64,000 bases of DNA from Sphingomonadales bacterium (GTDB taxonomy: Bacteria > Pseudomonadota > Alphaproteobacteria > Sphingomonadales > Sphingomonadaceae): contig JADJXT010000001.1 in the NCBI GenBank assembly GCA_016720115.1, positions 186,001 to 250,000 of the forward strand, written 5' to 3'. The notes below the pieces were generated by a model that made no database searches, was not told where the DNA came from, and was given only the letters and a program-made list of their open reading frames with translations. Below, piece by piece: positions 62,438 to 64,000 of the stretch (within the stretch, counting starts at the first letter, position 1; each line of letters starts with the position of its first letter). Made by a program: the position numbers and the translations under genes.

Positions 62438-62938
62438 ATGATCAACAAGATGAAGCTTGCGCTTGCTGGCGCTATAGTCGCAACCGGCATGGTTTCGAAT
62501 GCCGCTTATGCAGCCACTGAACAGGCCGATGCAACCGTTCAGGTTCTCTCTGCTGTGCAGTTGTCGGCTGTTTCCACCCTTAACTTTGGTGTTGTTGCTG
62601 CTTCGGCTGCTGGCGGCACCGTGACCCTCGGCGCTTCGGCCGCAGCCATTCCCGTCGCCACTGGCGTTATTGCGATTAGCGGTGGTTCAGCAGGCAGCTT
62701 TCAGGTGACGCAGGCTACCAATGGTGAACTCATCGACCTTACCGTCGGCAACGCTGCCCCGCTGACCGGCCCGGGTGCGAATATCGCTTTGTCGGGTCTG
62801 ACATTGTCGAACAACAACATCACCTTCAGCTCTTCTTCGTTGCAGACGGTGTATGTTGGCGGCACCATCTCGCTGAATCCGAACCAGGCTTCGGGCACCT
62901 ACACCGGCACGTTCGACGTGACCGCCGAATATCAATAA
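62438..62938 (+). CDS. DUF4402 exported protein
   Basis: A 166-residue protein. A signal peptide MINKMKLALAGAIVATGMVS ends near AYA. The rest is Ser/Thr/Gly-rich beta structure with LNFGVVAASAAGGTVTLGA and SGTYTGTFDVTAEY at the C-terminus, as in DUF4402 proteins. Such proteins accompany pilus-type chaperones in alphaproteobacteria and may be surface subunits. The gene has a 213-base upstream region with AT-rich direct repeats AATTCAAT near 62282-62300. A terminator follows. Confidence 0.88.
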   Translation: MINKMKLALAGAIVATGMVSNAAYAATEQADATVQVLSAVQLSAVSTLNFGVVAASAAGGTVTLGASAAAIPVATGVIAISGGSAGSFQVTQATNGELIDLTVGNAAPLTGPGANIALSGLTLSNNNITFSSSSLQTVYVGGTISLNPNQASGTYTGTFDVTAEYQ

Positions 62939-62977
62939 GACCAACGCCGCAGCTTCGCGCTGCAGCGAGACTTCAGG

Positions 62978-63013
62978 AACCCCGGCAGGCCCAGCGCTTG
63001 TCGGGGTTTTTCC
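62978..63013 (+). terminator. Rho-independent terminator
   Basis: AACCCCG (62978-62984) pairs with CGGGGTT (63002-63008) around a 17-base loop, followed by TTTCC. It ends transcription of the DUF4402 gene before the chaperone. Confidence 0.8.
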
Positions 63014-63124
63014 TTGCCCGCACCGCTATCGTTAGCGGCTTGGTAACCATGTCCTGTTAAGTCCGAAATGGAGGGAAACCGGCGTTTCCCATCCGGATTG
63101 GACCAGATGAGACAGGTTAAATAC

Positions 63125-63955
63125 ATGAAGTTTTGCCGAAATATAGCCACTGCCATGTTAAGTGGTCTGGTTGCGATAGCCGCCATTTCGGGTGCGCCCG
63201 CGCGGGCCGCAGGCGATTTGCTGGTGGCCCCGACACGCGTTATCCTTGATGGCAAGCGTGGGACGCAAGTCATCCTCAACAATGTTGGTACGGAAGAAAC
63301 CACCTATCGCATCTCGCTAGAGATCAAGCGGATGGGGGAGGATGGCCGTCTTGAGGATATCGATCCGGCGGCGACCAACGATGCGGAGAAAGCGGCGCTA
63401 TCGCTCGTTCGCTACGCGCCGCGTCGCGTGACTTTGCCGCCCAACCAGCCGCAATCGATCCGTGTCGGCCTGAACCCCGCCGATACACTGCCCGACGGCG
63501 AGTATCGCGTGCATATGCTGTTTCGGGCGATTCCGAAGACAAACGCCGTTACCGATGATGCGGCGGGTACCGAGCTGAAGATCCAGCTGATCCCGCTCTA
63601 CGGCATCACCATTCCCATCATCGTGCGCAAAGGCGATCTGCGGGCTACGGCGGCACTCGCCAACGCTCGCATGAGCCGCGATGAGGATGGACCGGTACTT
63701 GAACTTGATGCCACCCGCCAGGGGAGCCGATCGGTCTATGGCGAATTCCGCGTGACCAAGCCTGGTCAGGCGACGCCCATCGTCGTGCAAAAAGGCATCG
63801 CCATCTATCCCGAAATCGGCAAGCGCAAGGTCGATTTACAACTCAGCGACGAGGAGGCTGCGGCCATCCGTGGCAATGAGGTGATCATCGCCTATCACGA
63901 CACGCCCGAAAATGGCGGCGGGATGATCGCCGAGTTGCGGACCGTGGTGCGCTGA
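63125..63955 (+). CDS. PapD-like periplasmic pilus/fimbria chaperone
   Basis: A 276-residue protein. A signal peptide CRNIATAMLSGLVAIAAISG is followed by an Ig-like fold: LLVAPTRVILDGKRGTQVIL, VRYAPRRVTLPPNQPQSIRV and EYRVHMLFRAIPK. The RxV...NxP positions of usher-type chaperones are loosely present. The DUF4402 protein upstream may be its client. ATG 63125 was chosen; ATG 63107 is in frame. Confidence 0.88.
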   Translation: MKFCRNIATAMLSGLVAIAAISGAPARAAGDLLVAPTRVILDGKRGTQVILNNVGTEETTYRISLEIKRMGEDGRLEDIDPAATNDAEKAALSLVRYAPRRVTLPPNQPQSIRVGLNPADTLPDGEYRVHMLFRAIPKTNAVTDDAAGTELKIQLIPLYGITIPIIVRKGDLRATAALANARMSRDEDGPVLELDATRQGSRSVYGEFRVTKPGQATPIVVQKGIAIYPEIGKRKVDLQLSDEEAAAIRGNEVIIAYHDTPENGGGMIAELRTVVR

Positions 63956-63987
63956 GCGAACGGGGCTGAGCCAGAACGGCAACGACC

Positions 63988-64000
63988 ATGAAGTCGTTTC
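63988..64000 (+). CDS. Start of a downstream gene, cut by the window end
   Basis: ATG AAG TCG TTT begins 32 bases after the chaperone stop. Only four codons are visible. By neighbourhood it may be an outer-membrane usher or another subunit, but the sequence here shows nothing of that. Confidence 0.3.

Overview
The window looks like chromosomal DNA of a high-GC sphingomonad-type alphaproteobacterium. The reasons are the hemE-adjacent replication origin, the block ppsR-maf-aroE-coaE-dnaQ on one side and hemE-hemJ-rho-mnmE-mnmG-rsmG-parA-parB on the other, three parS sites, a TonB-dependent receptor, many ATGA gene overlaps, and dispersed palindromes. The genus cannot be fixed from the sequence alone.

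Region 1 (1-17.7 kb) is an accessory catabolic island. It holds the tail of a TonB receptor, an SDR with DUF1330, a dihydroxy-acid dehydratase with a D-2-hydroxyacid dehydrogenase, and a tightly packed minus-strand operon. That operon runs: ThDP decarboxylase, FMN L-2-hydroxyacid dehydrogenase, FAD D-2-hydroxyacid dehydrogenase, MhpD-type hydratase, HpcH/HpaI aldolase, PQQ/cytochrome c alcohol dehydrogenase lipoprotein, VOC protein. A divergent DUF3604 lipoprotein and an AraC regulator complete it. The logic resembles a mandelate-type route (both enantiomers to a 2-oxoacid, then decarboxylation) combined with aldolase cleavage. The substrate is unknown. The island ends at a tRNA-Leu(GAG).

Region 2 (18-32.8 kb) is mostly core: a zinc-ribbon protein, ftsEX, a DUF218 protein, plsC, tyrA-hisC, metX-GNAT-metW, a clan AA aspartic protease, ispG, a lipoprotein peroxiredoxin with an acyl-CoA carboxyltransferase, and an SPFH/RHH/zinc-ribbon/membrane-protein operon whose zinc-ribbon gene carries an in-frame TGA. 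Three large nested palindromes lie between these genes.

Region 3 (32.9-49.5 kb) carries an M20 peptidase with altered metal ligands, an M3 peptidase, tRNA-Val, a TlpA-like thioredoxin, argH-lptM-lysA, a siroheme enzyme with a vestigial methyltransferase tail, proC, a cell-wall hydrolase, ptsN, hpf, dnaQ, coaE, aroE, maf and ppsR. Most genes from 43.5 kb onward point away from the origin.

Region 4 (49.54-64 kb) starts with the probable oriC and continues with hemE, hemJ, rho, a TerC exporter, small metabolic genes, mnmE-mnmG-rsmG-parA-parB with parS sites, and finally a DUF4402 surface protein and a pilus-type chaperone whose cluster runs off the window. No IS element, prophage or CRISPR array was seen.
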